Shown: positions 1-12,248, counted from the first letter of the stretch. The stretch: DNA of 64,000 nt from Micrasema longulum (GCA_022494885.1 JAGVSM010002739.1:1-64000); one strand, 5' to 3'. The notes: generated by a model from the letters alone, not told the origin. Numbers and translations: made by a program.

Positions 1-112
1 ACTGTGTAAAATGGCCACTTAAACAAGCTTATGAAAGGTCGTAAACCCTGTTTATGTCTGGTCAAAAATATTTTTTCTCTCTTTTGCAATAAATATTTTT
101 TTTTTAACTCCC
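1..112 (+). mobile_element. MITE-A fragment (right terminal arm)
   Basis: This stretch matches the right arm of the 301-bp foldback element at 54254-54554. It shares the GGCCACTTAAAC core, a degraded form of the following AGGTC..AAGCCCTG segment, and a TTTTGCAATAA end equivalent to the reference TGTTGCAATAA. The left part lies outside the window or is missing. It is diverged and non-coding. Confidence 0.6.
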
Positions 113-800
113 CATGGAGTGAAATACTGCGTTGTCTACAAATATTTGGACATATTGAAAATAACTTCGAGATATTTTTATTTGCAGATTGTTGAATCAG
201 CTCGGATTTGATATTAACACTCTTTTCCCAGTGGACCTATGTGATTGGAAATAACGTGAAAAATATTTTTTATTTCCCATAAAAGTTATATTTCATGATC
301 AACGCTAAAAGGCGATACAATTTCAGTAGCGCAACAGTTGAATATGCAACTTTTTATCACACTATATTTCAAAAGAAATCTAATCAAAGAAATGTGAGGA
401 AAACAGTAGCGGTTCTTCCCACCTTAAAAATCAAGGTTGATTTACGGCGTAATATCTGCATTCTTTTGAATTTGAGAATAAAATAAATTCAGACTTTAAA
501 AATTAAATGATAAATATTTCAGCTGCTTAGATTTTCACGGCTTTCGGATACTTGTTTGCTGGTGTTTTCGAATTATTTTGTTGTTTATTTTTAGCATATT
601 CTTTATGATGTTTCAAACAGAATTGCATTAACTTTCTGTTGCTCGCAGGGTTCGAAAATATCATGAGATTCGTATTAATATCAAAACATCCGATATATGT
701 CGCGATGCTAATTGGATATATGTAGGTATATGAAATAGTTATATTATTGATATTTAAAGCAGTAACTTTGTGGGCAAACATTTTACTAAATATTTCTATA
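113..800. other. AT-rich stretch without recognised features
   Basis: Two short open frames occur here (295-486 plus, 527-781 minus). Neither shows a recognisable motif, and both have the composition expected of chance frames in AT-rich DNA. I see no gene or named repeat. Confidence 0.4.
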
Positions 801-1099
801 AAACCACTTACAGACTTTTTTACGTCTACCGGTTTCGATACCTACCCGTTTCTTCGTCAGGACACCAATTAAACCAACATTCAGAACCATAGTTGTTACA
901 AAAAAATAAAAAACCAAGACGACATGGATTTTAATAAGCTACCGTTACATGCACTGATCAGGTTTTTTATATTTGTATTAATATTTTTTTATTTTAATGT
1001 ATTTTTTAAATTTATTTATATATTTCCATGTTGGTGTAATTGGTGTCCTGACAAAGAGACGGGTACGTGTCGAAACCGGTAGACATGGGTAAGTGGTTC
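801..1099. repeat. Inverted repeat resembling Penelope-type terminal sequence
   Basis: The left arm (801-875) and right arm (1031-1099) are inverted copies of each other. They share CCACTTA, GTCTACCGGTTTCGA, ACCCGT, CTTCGTCAGGACACCAATTA and close variants. Read outward from the centre each arm has a CTGACRA block followed about 17 bases later by CGAAACCGGTAGAC. That order (CTGANGA ... GAAAC) resembles the hammerhead-ribozyme core known from Penelope-like elements. Stem II pairs only partly here and the right arm has a G-to-A change in the core, so ribozyme activity is doubtful. The spacer (876-1030) is AT-rich. Confidence 0.55.
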
Positions 1100-1100
1100 A

Positions 1101-1380
1101 TTTATTTATTTATTTAAACACTTTATATAGATATGTAGTTTACATACATATGCATATTGCCTTATGACAAATTCTTCCTACCTACCCAAACCGTTCAATT
1201 TGACAAAATCAGTGGTATATGAACATATTGTTGGTTTATTATTAATTTCTTTATAAAACAAAATATTGATAAAAAAAATATTTTTATGAATTTAAAATTG
1301 ACTAAACATCTTTACTCTACAATGAAGAAAGCAGGAGGTACAGAGAGAAGGAAAAAGGGAAGAAAAAAGAAAAACTTTAA
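1101..1380 (-). repeat. Dispersed repeat R1, copy 1 (probable LINE 3' end)
   Basis: It begins with a TTTATTTATTTATTT tract followed by AAACACTTTATA, then CATATTGCCT, CTACCCAAACCGTT and a purine-rich GAAGGAAAAAGGGAAG section. A second copy with the same order of blocks lies at 27042-27270. A simple (TTTA)n edge plus a purine-rich body suggests the 3' untranslated end of a LINE lying on the minus strand. No coding remnant was recognised. Confidence 0.45.
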
Positions 1381-2403
1381 TATTCAAGAAGAGACATTTC
1401 ATACGTGATTTGAATGTAAATAAAGAAGGTGCGTGTCTGACATTAGTTGGTAGATTATTCCATAATCAAGCAGCTACTACTGTGAAAAAGGAGGAAATCA
1501 AAAATTAGAGCGTTGAAAGGGTATTGAAAGAGTTCTCTGGTTACTAGAACAAAGAGTTGGCCCATGCTGCCCATGCCCATGGTTCGAAGAGCTCTCTCTG
1601 ATAAACAAACAAAGTAGTTAAATGCAAATATTTCATAACAGTTAAAAAGTCCTGTTTACATTATGTAAATATTACGCAAAAGACATAGACATTAACATAC
1701 AGTTTAATTAGGAAGTTGCTATAAATGTCATATTTTTTATTTATTTATTTTTTTTATTTACCCCATTCAAATCAGTAAGTCTGGCTTCAGGGTGACAGTT
1801 AAAATATTTAAAGAAAAGTACCAGTTTGCGGTTATTTTATTAGACAAACTATCCATAAGTGTCGACAAAACCAAACTAAAGAACAAAAAGTATCGCTGTA
1901 GAGTTATTATTCCTCATTGCTCATGCTGAATCCTCATTCCAATCCACAACACGCAACAAATGCGACTTTATGGAGGCCGGGAAATTCCATTAAAGTTTAA
2001 TGTGGGGGAACACGGGAATGTCTTACCTTCTAAGCAAACCAAGACACCTACTAAATAATAATTAACTAAATTCGATGATATATATATTTTTTCTAATTTT
2101 ACTTTTTTTTCTAAAAATATACTGTTTTTACTTTTGCACTTTGGAAAATTTTATAAAAATTATAAAACGCAATCCTGACTTCGAAAAGCGATTAAAGATG
2201 TCACGAAGAAAATGCATAAATTCCATCAATATAGAGAAAAATTACTAAAAAAATGTATTTATTAATCACTTTATCCGCTGATATAGTTATATTAAATTAC
2301 AATTACATGTATAAAATTTAATTGTATTTTTTTTAGCAAGTTCAGTTCTACAGAAAATTGGATATAAAAAATGTTTTCTTACACGTGGTAAAAATTAAAG
2401 CAT
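1381..2403. other. AT-rich stretch, no gene seen
   Basis: No coding evidence. A (TTTA)n-like tract near 1735-1765 followed by a GC-richer piece may be another LINE tail, but I could not match it to a family. Confidence 0.35.
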
Positions 2404-3000
2404 TTAATTTGATTTTATTTTATTTTATTAACATAAATGGCAAATCTGCCTTTTACAAAAATTTATAATACTACATATTTGGCTTTATATTTTTTTTTTA
2501 AACAAAAATATCCTTAAACCCAAGATTTACAAATAAAAAATTGACCTAAAAATTATACAAGATTTATATTTTGAATATTATACAGCATATTCAGTAGAAA
2601 GTTTAAATAATAAAACATAATACGGTAATACAACAAGAAAATCATTAGTACTGTTTCATACAGCTGGGCAAAGTGAACAAAAAACTATGTATATTATGAA
2701 ATTCATGAATAAATCAATATAATTACCATTCACCATCTTTGAAAAAGTTCAAAAGGTTTGTTCCATAAGAACAATACCCGACAGTAAATATATCGGATAC
2801 GTGGGAATAACTATTGCCGAGTTCGTGAAGTCTATTAAATACGGCATTACAATTATACATTGTACGTGAATTGTTGCTACAAAACGGTGGCACCTGTCTA
2901 GTCATTCTTCCAGGCACCCTCAAGATGATGAGACATAATAGTTCAGGGAAATTCGTCATGATTGTAGAACAACGAATCATGTGATATTCTTTAACTTGAC
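2404..3000 (-). mobile_element. Jockey-like LINE, 3' end with C-terminal ORF2 remnant
   Basis: On the minus strand an 85-residue frame (2980-2723) contains LRVPGRMTRQVPPF, NSRTMYNCNAVFNRLHELGN and VSDIFTV. This fits the extreme C-terminus of jockey/R1-type LINE ORF2 proteins, where a basic (V/I)P..TR segment is followed by a RTNY.xNSP.xRxxxxxN-like run and a DIF/DFF motif. A non-coding tract follows on the same strand and ends in AATAAAATAAAATAAAATC at 2404-2430, a typical LINE 3' simple-repeat tail. The 5' part of the element is missing, as expected for a 5'-truncated insertion. Confidence 0.6.
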
Positions 3001-4899
3001 AGGAGAGCGATTCGATATTTTTTTTTACACTTTTGTATCATAATTTGATAAGGTCAAAAGTATATCCTTTGGTATTCGGGTAAGTTATAAATATTTCATT
3101 TTCCTCAAATCTGGAATATGAAGCTTTTATAAAACTTTTTCGAAATCAAATATAAAGGAAAGTCAATTTTGCATTTTTCGCACATCCGTCGTTGTTTTAC
3201 AATCACGACTAATCAAATACTCTAATTTATCTATAAAATGTTTGAAAAAAATAATAATAAAAATGAACAACTGATCAATTAAAACGTTTTTAAGTGTTGT
3301 GATTTCAGGTTTTCGGTTTCCAGATTGTCATTTTTTCAACGTTTAGTGTATTTTGACAGCTACGGGATATTACTTTATATGATAGCACTACTTACCGACA
3401 ACAACTCTTGACGCCTAAAGCGGAATGATTTCAAAATAACACAACTTTAAATAATCATAGCGTTATAATAAGATGCACAAAAATATTTTTATAAAAACTT
3501 TGCTTAGTTAGATTAGTGTCTTAACCAATAAAAAAAAACAATTAACTTCCTCATTACTTGCGCCACCGCTGCTTTGTGTAAACATCCAACTTTTTTTCTT
3601 AATAAGCTTCTTGGGATCTTACACGAGTATTTCAGTTGAAGTCTTATAAACTTTTTCCTGAAAATGCGCACATCTTATCAAAAGCAACTTTTTAAATAAA
3701 TGACTTCTAAAAAATATATTTATTAGAACTAAAATCGAAAAGATATCAGAAAATGAGAAATGTTAAGAAATAATATGTTTAATTGGCGTTCTTTTAATAA
3801 CCCAAATAAAAAACTTGGAATAAAAAAAGTTAAAACATGATTTCAATAGAAAATTTCATTCATTTAGAAAATGACTTGAACGGGGTCAAGAAATTCAGGT
3901 ATTTAAATTTATTGTAATTATGTATTTCATTTTGGTATTTTTATGTTTTATATTTTTATCTCCCACACTTTGTTTCTTTAACATAAATAAATAATATTGT
4001 AACGAGTGACGTATACAGATCACTGCTCAGTTCAGTAAAATTATAAGCCTCCATTCTCTCATATTATCTTTTTCTTTACGTAAGATACTTCTAGTAACGT
4101 ATAATTTCTAAGCGTATCGTTCCAGGCTAACTAGCCGCCACGATGGACGGAATCACTTAGAACAAACAAAAGGTGCCACAAATTGTGTAAGTATTACTTT
4201 ATTCATGTTGATCCAATGTCTCCAAACATCACAATTATTTTTTATTGAAATCCACAGTCCCACTGGTAATATTAATTTAAAAAACAATGACAATTCTGTT
4301 TCAAATACAGCATGGTCAGTGACATGTTATATATTTTATTTGATTGTATAATAATGAATCTGGGGTCAAGCTGATGATGCAATCCATTAATTAATCATTC
4401 AAGAATATATTTTTTCTAAAAGCATTATCTGTAATTTGGAAAATAAGGAATCAAGAAACTGTCACTGTCACCACATAATGCTGTGTTATTTTGAAGACCT
4501 TTCCGGGCTATGAAGTTATGTTTTAAATGGAAGCATCGATCAACGACCCGTGTTTGATCGAACCAGATGACCCATAACTTTAGATGAAATGGTCCAGATT
4601 TTTAAAGCAACCGACCAAAATGATATATTTCAAAACTTTCCGAGTTCAACGCGTCATTTTTTTTCATTTATGCAAGATTATGTTTAACATCAATAATTAA
4701 ATTGATATTTTTACCTTGAAGTAGTAATTTAATTGAACTCACGAATCAGGCAGTAAACTAACCATAAAAAAATGTTATAATGTTTACTGTAATTAAATTC
4801 ATATGCTGTAAGGACCGGTGTATTTATTTTGAATATTTTATGTCTTAAATTTACTCCTGTGATTGATATACTAAGCTTCGAGCCTATTCGGCCCGTCAT

Positions 4900-4990
4900 T
4901 TCCTAGCGTTGTAGCCTAGCCGGTGGCGATGGTTTCGTGAATGGAGGATTGTGAGTTTGGGAACATAAATTCCCGTAAACACTTTCAAAT
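4900..4990 (+). repeat. Possible tRNA-derived SINE head (weak)
   Basis: GTTGTAGCCTAGCCGGTGGCG reads like a tRNA A-box in an otherwise AT-rich setting, and a GTGAGTTTGGGAAC stretch follows at roughly B-box distance. The B-box match is poor, so this may be chance. Confidence 0.2.
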
Positions 4991-5861
4991 TTCCATTTAT
5001 ATTTTTATTTTTCGATCCTTCACGAACTTTCCATTGCAATTTAACCTTTGTCGTAAAAATAATAGTTTAGTGTTTTAAACAAATAAAGTAAGAGTTAGGA
5101 ACTAGTTGCACTACCAACAATGCATTAAGATAATAAGTTTTTTAACTTAATGGTGTCTATAAAACTTAGTGTGCTTTTAAAATTTAATGACGTTAAACAC
5201 AACCGTATTTCTTGTCTTCAAGGTTTATTGAAAGGGGTAATACATAACACATAACTGACGGAAAGTAATGTTCCTATACAGGAACATGATATAATTTTAT
5301 GTGCTTTATACGTTACATTATACAGCGGAAATATTTGTTAAAAATTTCATTCATAACATTAAATAAATTTATATAGATAAATATTGTTTGTTTAATAAAA
5401 ACATAAAACATACCTTCAACCAATTTCAATCTAATGAACCAGGAATTTCTTAATCTAAAATCCATATATCCTGAGATTAGAATTGAAATTACAAAAAACC
5501 ATGCGGAAAGTTGTTTAATTTTGTTAATTACAATAATTTTGATAAGTAAAACCACAATATACAAAAATAGACAAATCTAAGCTTTGTAATAAAATAAATA
5601 GTTCTTAATTTAATTTTATAATATGAAATGTTCAGTTGTTTTTAAAAAAAATATTTTAGTTTATTTTTTATTATTATCACGGTTCATTAAAAAAAATATA
5701 CAATTTTCTTATCTGAAACACGTTTCAGGTAATAGATTTCTATTGATTTTATTTAATTTTTTTTATTATTACAAGAGAGTCTCTATTCAAGAAAACACAC
5801 ATGTTATTACGATATTAATATATTACAAGAATAAAAACATAAAGTATTAAAACATATTTGT

Positions 5862-5896
5862 CCCGAAAAACTATTAAATAATAGTTTGTCATCGGG
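5862..5896. repeat. Hairpin with CCCGA/TCGGG outer stem and AAACTATT/AATAGTTT inner stem
   Basis: The inner arms AAACTATT and AATAGTTT are separated by AAAT, and the outer pentamers CCCGA (5862-5866) and TCGGG (5892-5896) are also complementary. It lies in non-coding AT-rich DNA. The bipartite palindrome suggests a transposon end or an RNA fold, but no family was recognised. Confidence 0.4.
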
Positions 5897-6149
5897 TGCT
5901 TTGACAAGTTTTTATTAAGATTCAAATAAAAGAGTATAGTACATAATATTGTACACATATAAAATAATTAACATAAATTTATTTAGTGTATGATTCTTTG
6001 AAAAAAAAAATAGTTTTAGGAGAAAAAAAGAAAAAACTCAGCACAACCAAATTAAATAGTAAAAAAGTAGTAAACAGAGAAAAAAAATCCAACAGACATG
6101 CTATTACCCAAAAAAGAAACAAATTAATCTGAAAATCTATTTAAGTTTA

Positions 6150-8230
6150 CAAAGATATAATTATGGCACAATCTAGGCGGACATGGCAAGTGTGTCATCG
6201 CGAGTCGGGAGTGACAACATCGCATGCTTCTTGAATGCTTTCCTTAGCTGTAGGAACACATCGACAGTACTGTTTAATGAGATTTTGTTCACTATTCTGA
6301 GGCAGAGAGGAAAAGAATCCGATGCTGGTTTTATAATTTCCCACAGCAAAGACAGCATTGGTACGCAAGTTACGGGTACATTAAGGTTTATCTGAGCAAG
6401 AATATCATGGGCATCTATACAGTTAGATATTAATTTGTGCAAGAATATCAAACCAGCCAAAATCCTTCTGAATTCTTGACTGAAGATATAAAGGTACTCT
6501 AGACGATCATAACAGTTCATAATGAAACTATTTTATCCAATTCTAAATATTAACGATTTTAAACATTTACGTTACACTTTATTGATTTGATTTAATCCGA
6601 ATTACATGAATATTATAATTAGGAAACCATAGATAGAATTAAGTTCAAGCAAGCTACTCACAAATGATTTACATAATGTAATTGCAATTTTTGGGCTTTT
6701 GAATGGCTTAGATATTCGCAAAATAAATCCACAGATTTAAGACGCTTTCTTGGAAATGTGATTAATTTGATGGTTAAATTTAAGTTTGTTATCAAAAAGT
6801 ATCCCAGGATCTCGAATTGTCTCGACGTTCATTAAAATTGTATTGATTGATTAAACAATTGAAAATATTTTATTTATTTTCCATATAAATTTTATAGACA
6901 TACATTTATTTAATTATTAAAAAATAAGTCGTTTCCATGACATCGAGATAATTAAATGTCATTTTGTAGTTAATGACAGTCATCAATAGATTTTATAACT
7001 TTGAATATTTTAAGGTTATCCACAAATAAAAGAAATTTGGAAAATTTTATTCCTGAAGCAATAGCATTTATGAATATCAGAAAGAGTAAAGGTCCAAGGT
7101 TGGATCCCTGTTGTATACCAGAGGATACGGAATAAGGAGATACTGAAAAACCACCGATAGCAACAATCTGAGATATGTGCGTTAGGTATGTTTTCAACCA
7201 TTTTGATCCACCCCGAATCTTTGAAGTTTTAATAGTAAAAGATTATAATTGACCTTATCGAAAACTTTACAAAAATCTGTATATATGGCATCAACTTGCA
7301 AATCGTCATTGATACTGTTACTCAAAAATTGGGCGAATTGGATAAAATTTGTTGTTACAGATCGTTTGGAAAAAAAACATGTTGTTCTGATAGAATAGAA
7401 TTTTTAACACTTGAGAATAATATATCATATACAAGAGATTTAAGAATCTTGCTAAGGCATGATAACTTTGCAATTGTTTTGTAATTTCTGACATCCTCTT
7501 TATCGCCTTTCTTAAGTATTGGGGAGATATGTGTAGTTTTTCATTGTAATGGAAAAATACCAGAATCAATAGATTTATTAAAGATTTTTTTTTTTTTTGA
7601 GTTTGTCCAAATTTTTGTGGACAAGGACTGGGTTCAATAACCTAATGAGCTGTTTATATTAACATCAACAGATGAAAGAACTGAAGGAATATAGATGTTC
7701 AAATATGAGCAAAATTGTGAATGTTACACAGTGTGTAAAGTGGCCACTTAAACCAGCCAATGACAAGGCATAAGCCTTGTAGATGCCTAGACTTCTATAT
7801 TTTTTTCTCGCAAATGTTATTCGTCTCTGTTGTAATATGTTAATGATATAAAGAGGTAGACACAAAGATTCGGAGCAATTTTTCTATAAAAAGAGGAGGT
7901 AGACCATCTGGGCCAGCCCCCTTCCTGATATCCAATGATTTGCATTTTTTGAGAATACAAGACGATTAGAGAGTGATTCAACCTTTATTTGGGCACATGA
8001 TATTCTGCTGCGAAAATGTGAAAGAATCATGAGATGCATTGTATACAGATTTGAAATAATCAGTAAACAGTGCGCTCATTTCTTTTCCACCGGTTTTATT
8101 TTTATTATGACATGTTTATAAGTCAAGTGGCAGCATATTAAATATTTTTTCAACAATTCAATTGAACGCTCGCTTTCCATACTTATTTTGAAATTTTGGT
8201 ACAACTAGACAATCAACAGATGTAAATCTT
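6150..8230 (-). pseudogene. Jockey-like LINE ORF2 relic (reverse transcriptase to C-terminus)
   Basis: Degenerate reverse-transcriptase sequence can be followed on the minus strand across several frames. From 5' to 3' I read EMSALFTDYFKSVYNASHD (about 8090-8030), KGAGPDGLPPL (about 7930-7885), HISPILKKGDKEDVRNYKTI (about 7550-7480), SSGIQQGSNLGPLLFLIFIN (about 7130-7060) and LLFVDNLKIFK in place of the FADD catalytic box. A GILFDNKLKFNHQI-like piece follows near 6800, then FRRILAGLIFLHKLISNCID in the frame 6520-6173. This order matches jockey-clade ORF2. Stops, frameshifts and the lost DD make it inactive. A MITE-A copy (7640-7855) interrupts it between the GPDG and KKGDK motifs. Confidence 0.75.
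7640..7855 (+). mobile_element. MITE-A copy (internal part and right arm) inside a LINE relic
   Basis: ATCAACAGATGAAAGAACTG, GTGAATGTTACACAGTGTG, AAGTGGCCACTTAAACCAGC and TCTCTGTTGTAATATGTTAA match the internal part and right arm of the reference copy at 54254-54554. The left arm is missing or beyond recognition. Its position inside a LINE reverse-transcriptase remnant shows it inserted after the LINE. Confidence 0.75.
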
Positions 8231-8429
8231 GTTAGATAACTGTAAAAGTTACTGTTCTATTCAAGAAGGGTGAAGCAGCGTGCATATAAAACCATCGTAT
8301 TATAATGAAATTAAAGTGATGGTTCCTACTCTTGTAAGAATATATGTAGATAATATATCCATAGATGTTGTAAATAAATATGCATCTAGGCCATAAAAGT
8401 GTAGATAGAAAGGAAAATTAAACAATAGA

Positions 8430-8960
8430 GATCAACCAAAAGGCTGGCAAAAGATGTGCATCTTTCAGAGAATTTTGTCTTATGAAAAATACCCGAACTT
8501 CTATCAATCTTAAACGAAAAGTGTTTATTTCCTGCCCTTTGCCAATACATACATATGGGTTTGATACCATCACACTATTCAACAAAAGTGCTTATAAACT
8601 GAGTCACACTGAAAGCCATGAAGCGAGCGATGCTATGGATTAGTATTAGAGATAAGTTAAGAAATTTAATCACAAGAACCAAAATAGGAGTGCTGGACAT
8701 TATTGAAAGAGATGAAACGTTGAAATGGCTCTGAGCTGATCAAGTTGTTCGCAGCTTAGAGGATAAATGCACTAGACGCCTCCTGTGCTGGCGTTCTTGG
8801 TCTACTACCAGAAACACGATCGACTCCAGGTCCGCTGGAGAGACGATATTGTAAAGCATTCGGGAGCAGCGTGAATGCAAATAACTCAAGACCTTTTGGC
8901 ATGGAGAAGAATAAAAGGGTCCTTCGTTCAGGAATAGGTGGCTACGGACTGAAGAAAGGC
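8430..8960 (+). pseudogene. LINE ORF2 C-terminal relic (endonuclease-reverse transcriptase type)
   Basis: Plus-strand frames read MKNTRTSINLKRKVFISC, LPIHTYGFDTIT and NKSAYKLSHTESHEASDAM. Then, in a shifted frame, come SIRDKLRNL and IIERDETLKW, and finally QVRWRDDIVKH. The order 'LKRKVFxxCxLPxxTYG', a repeated-charge helix, IRxxxxN, LKWxWxGH-like and RWxDDI fits the thumb/C-terminal region of insect endonuclease-reverse transcriptase LINEs. Several stops interrupt it. A short MITE-A piece follows at 8964-9000. Confidence 0.65.
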
Positions 8961-8963
8961 GCA

Positions 8964-9000
8964 TTTACAGGGCTTATGACCAGTCATTGGCTAGATAAAA
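8964..9000 (+). mobile_element. MITE-A fragment (left arm piece)
   Basis: CATTTACAGGGCTTATGACC followed by AGTCATTGGCTAG matches the left arm of the 54254-54554 element (TATTTACAGGGCTTATGACC, then TGTCATTGGCTGG). Only about 37 bp is preserved. Confidence 0.55.
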
Positions 9001-9127
9001 TAATCACTTTTACTATTGTGTAATATTTCCTACTCTGCGTAATTTTTTTTTTATTCTTCTTTTTTTTGTTTTGAGTTAAAGAACACCTTTTTATGGAGAA
9101 CAATTTTTATTTTAAAGTATGAACTTA

Positions 9128-9319
9128 AAGGTCAAACCGCACATTACTGTGATGATGCACTTTGGCGACGCTCTGCGACAACATTTTGTATGGAGTACCG
9201 CGCAGTTTGGCACAGTTGTAGTGCGGTTTTTTAAATCCAAAACAGCACAAATAATACTTGGTATTGCTGCAACGCTCAATGCCGTACCGCGCAGTGACGC
9301 TCTAATGCGGTTCGACCTT
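9128..9319. mobile_element. 192-bp foldback MITE with subterminal repeats
   Basis: The ends are inverted: AAGGTCAAACCGCA at 9128 and TGCGGTTCGACCTT ending at 9319. Inside, GTACCGCGCAGT occurs twice and GTGCGGTTTTTT once, giving subterminal repeats in a sequence much richer in GC than its flanks. The open frames on both strands are by-products of the palindromic layout. No clear target duplication is visible (GAACTTA left, GATATTG right), so the superfamily is open. Confidence 0.6.
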
Positions 9320-10945
9320 GATATTGAAAATATTATTTTAACAATGAACATTTTGTGATTTAGCTGACTGACGCTGACGGTGTTAGGTAAGCTCTGTTTT
9401 TTTTTTGTAATTGAATTATACTCTAGCATGCTGCGAACAAGGACAAGGTACTCGTATATTGTAAATTTGATATTGATAGAATTAGAGTTTTAACGTATGA
9501 AGCCAAGCATCTCGTTTGCTCCGTACCGTGACCCGAGCACTAGCTGCATTACTATTAGGCAGACCAGTATGGATATTTTAATAGTATTAGATTACAAATC
9601 AATTAAATTTACTAATTGTATTCTAATAGACCGTAAAAAACCATTTCATTATTAAGATTAATTGATTACACATCTATCGATCTTGGCTTGCTTAAAATAG
9701 GCCAATGTCAAATTAATGCTAACACACACTGATAATAATTAATATTGCTTCGTATAACACTACGCACGTTTTTTACTTTCCAACATTTCACGAGAATAAA
9801 ACTTCAGGCGTGCGCAAGCGCTGAACCTCCCCTGGATTGGATTTGTCAGTTTGTTTTTCTTCCTCTTTTACTTAAAATCATATTACCTTCTTAAAATTAG
9901 CGAGCAATAGTGCTTCCTTCGTCAAACTATATTGGTTTTAAGAACCAGTCTAATAATTAAAAAATATCTACGACGATCTTTATCTAACCCATAAAAAAAA
10001 AAAAAAAAAAATTATATGTTAAAAGGCACTTATGCTGTTTAATAAATAAATAAATAATAAATAATTCATGCTTTGCTTTAGTTTCAGCAATCCCCTCATC
10101 TTACCTCATTTTTTTTATACAGGTAAAGAAGACCAGGGATGAAAGTAACAAACGAGTTAAAGAAGAAGTTATTTTGCTTTTGGTATCTATTCTACTTCTC
10201 TCTCATCTCTGTACTGCCCACGGCTCTGTGCTGGACGGTTGTGAGTAATTCGCTAAGGTATCGATAAAATAGAACCTGTAGCAAAGCTGGAGCGATTGAA
10301 TCAGACGATTGCATCAAGCATTCCACGGGCAGTCAATTTTCCTGACGGTTCTTCGACACTGGCTAAAATAAAAATGGCCGTGTCATACTTAAACCTGACA
10401 ACCAAAATAAATCAATTAATAGCAGTAAACATTGACGCGTAGCCAATGTAGTTAAACACAAAGTGTTTTTATTTTAATTATACAATTACCAGCCACAAAA
10501 TTATTGTTAAATCCAAATTTTATTTTACACCATATAAAAGTCAAAATTCAGAAAAGAGCATTATAATTTTGGTTCTAAGAAATTTATTTCGTAACACCTC
10601 ACCCCATCAAATTTATTCTACGTCGTAATGTGTTCGCGTTTCAAATGTCTTTATTTTATAATCGTTCCTTCGTAAATAATCCAATTAAAAGCGGGTGTTT
10701 TATTTATTTTATTATAAATAAAACGATTTTGATGGAGTGCTCGTTAAATTCTGTAAACATTCAACAAATAGAAGTCGTCAATAAGATCGATGTTGACGGA
10801 AAAAGATGAGCTGATGCAGAAACTTACGATAATTTAAAACCATGACTACATCACGCAATAAACGTATTTTTATAAATAATAAACATTAAATGCATTATTA
10901 ACATTATTTTAATAATACAACAATTGTATGTATTATTATCTTTAG
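9320..10945. other. AT-rich stretch, no gene seen
   Basis: No coding evidence on either strand. Poly-A is present near 9990-10010 and (TAAA)n near 10040-10065. Nothing else was recognised. Confidence 0.35.
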
Positions 10946-11005
10946 AGGTATGGGTCAGTACTATGCAAGCTCCTGACGTCACTGCGACCTATAAAGATCT
11001 ATTTG
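10946..11005 (+). repeat. Dispersed repeat R2, copy 1
   Basis: GGTATGGGTCAGTACTATGC, then CTCCTGACGTCACTGCGACC and AAAGATCTATT, recur in a diverged form at 36333-36393. The conserved part contains the palindrome TGACGTCA. The element it belongs to is unknown. Confidence 0.5.
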
Positions 11006-11239
11006 TGAAGGAATGTGTACATGTGTAATGTATGTATTATATAATTAGGTATGTGAGCTCACTAGTTCCTTTTAAATTTCTATACATTTTAGTTTCTGAA
11101 CAGAAATAAATAGAAAAAAAGAGCATAATATTATTATACAATATTTTATATCATTTTGAACACTCGGTTTTTCGTTCAATTCTTTTTTCGAGTCAACCTG
11201 GATTGTTTTTATTTTTTCCCCTATGTATGTTTTGATTTT

Positions 11240-11345
11240 TTATAAATATATTATTAAAAAAAAACTTAAATAAGAAAATTATTTAAAAAGAGGAATGTGA
11301 AATCAGGTGATGAGTGTAGAAGAACAAGTAATGAGAAGAAGAAGA
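11240..11345 (-). repeat. LINE 3'-UTR fragment (family of 59840-60110)
   Basis: GAGGAATGTGAAATCAGGTG followed by ATGAGTGTAGAAG resembles the reverse complement of the sequence downstream of the LINE end at 59840-60110, which contains CATTCC and CAAACTCATTTTTCGATCCC. It also resembles 41270-41345. No coding part accompanies this copy. Confidence 0.4.
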
Positions 11346-12248
11346 GATGTAAAAGGGAAAGAGTAAAAAAGTAAACTCTTTTAAAAAATCAGGCGCTACA
11401 TTTAGAAAGACATTTTATAAATTAAGAAGAAAATACCTGACAGTAAAATAATAATGTATCCTTTATTCAGTATTTTATTTTATTTATTTATAACTTATTT
11501 TATGTTTTTTTATTTATCGCCTACCACTTTTAACAATTAGGTAACAAAATCACCCAATAACTGTCACAATGCAAAAACTGTTTGAATGAAAATTCGCATC
11601 CTACAATGAAATTAACTTCTTTTAATGAATCGATACATTCGTTGAAAATAATATTAAAATACGTAATATTGCAAGAATGGGTTTTTCGTTAAATTGTTTG
11701 CCTGTTTATTATTTATTCTTTTGATATATTTTATAAAGGCAACAGAGTACAGTACAACAAACATATTAAAATAACAATAAGGGAGAATAACTCTTAGGTA
11801 TGAAAATGACATTTTAGTTGTAATCCAATTAAATGTGTTTACTCAAATCAAAACAGGGTCTGAGGATGTATGTGTTAGTGAGAGTTTGATAAAAAGTGTA
11901 ATGATGTTAGTCAGGATAATTTCAGTTTAGAATTCTGTCAGTATAATGTATTTAAAAAAAGTTGGGGAGTCTAGTGACATCTTGATGTCAAGAGTATAAT
12001 ATATTTGATTGTATAAAGTTTGAGCACGATTGTTGGGTGAAATTGTTGCTGCATTTGTACTGTATTTGTATTTATGTATGTAAAAAAGTGTGTGTGTCTT
12101 GTCCGCCTAGGTAAGATATTCAAATTAATCGAGGAGAGTAATTCTGAGAAATCAATTTAGCTATTGAGTATTTTTTGTATAAATATGTAAAAGGTCAGGT
12201 TATTACAGTTTATACATTTTGTGTGTGTTTATTTATTTTATTTGGGAT
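11346..12248. other. AT-rich stretch, no gene seen
   Basis: A (TTTAT)n-like tract near 11470-11515 may be a LINE tail. No coding sequence or other repeat was recognised. Confidence 0.35.

Larger units (their letters stand above)
3001..6149. other. AT-rich stretch, no gene seen
   Basis: No convincing coding sequence. The short frames at 5313-5564 and 5623-5850 are rich in I, F, Y, N and K and look like chance frames. A tRNA-like A-box (TAGCCTAGCCGG) near 4911 and a hairpin at 5862-5896 are described separately. A (TAAA)n-like piece near 3981-3995 could be a LINE tail. Confidence 0.35.

Noticed and set aside
9119..9358. 79-codon frame and its 105-codon antisense partner
   Set aside because: The frames overlie the palindromic 192-bp MITE and arise from its symmetry.
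10000..10065. Poly-A and (TAAA)n tracts as gene 3' ends
   Set aside because: No coding sequence precedes them; they are simple repeats common in this AT-rich window.
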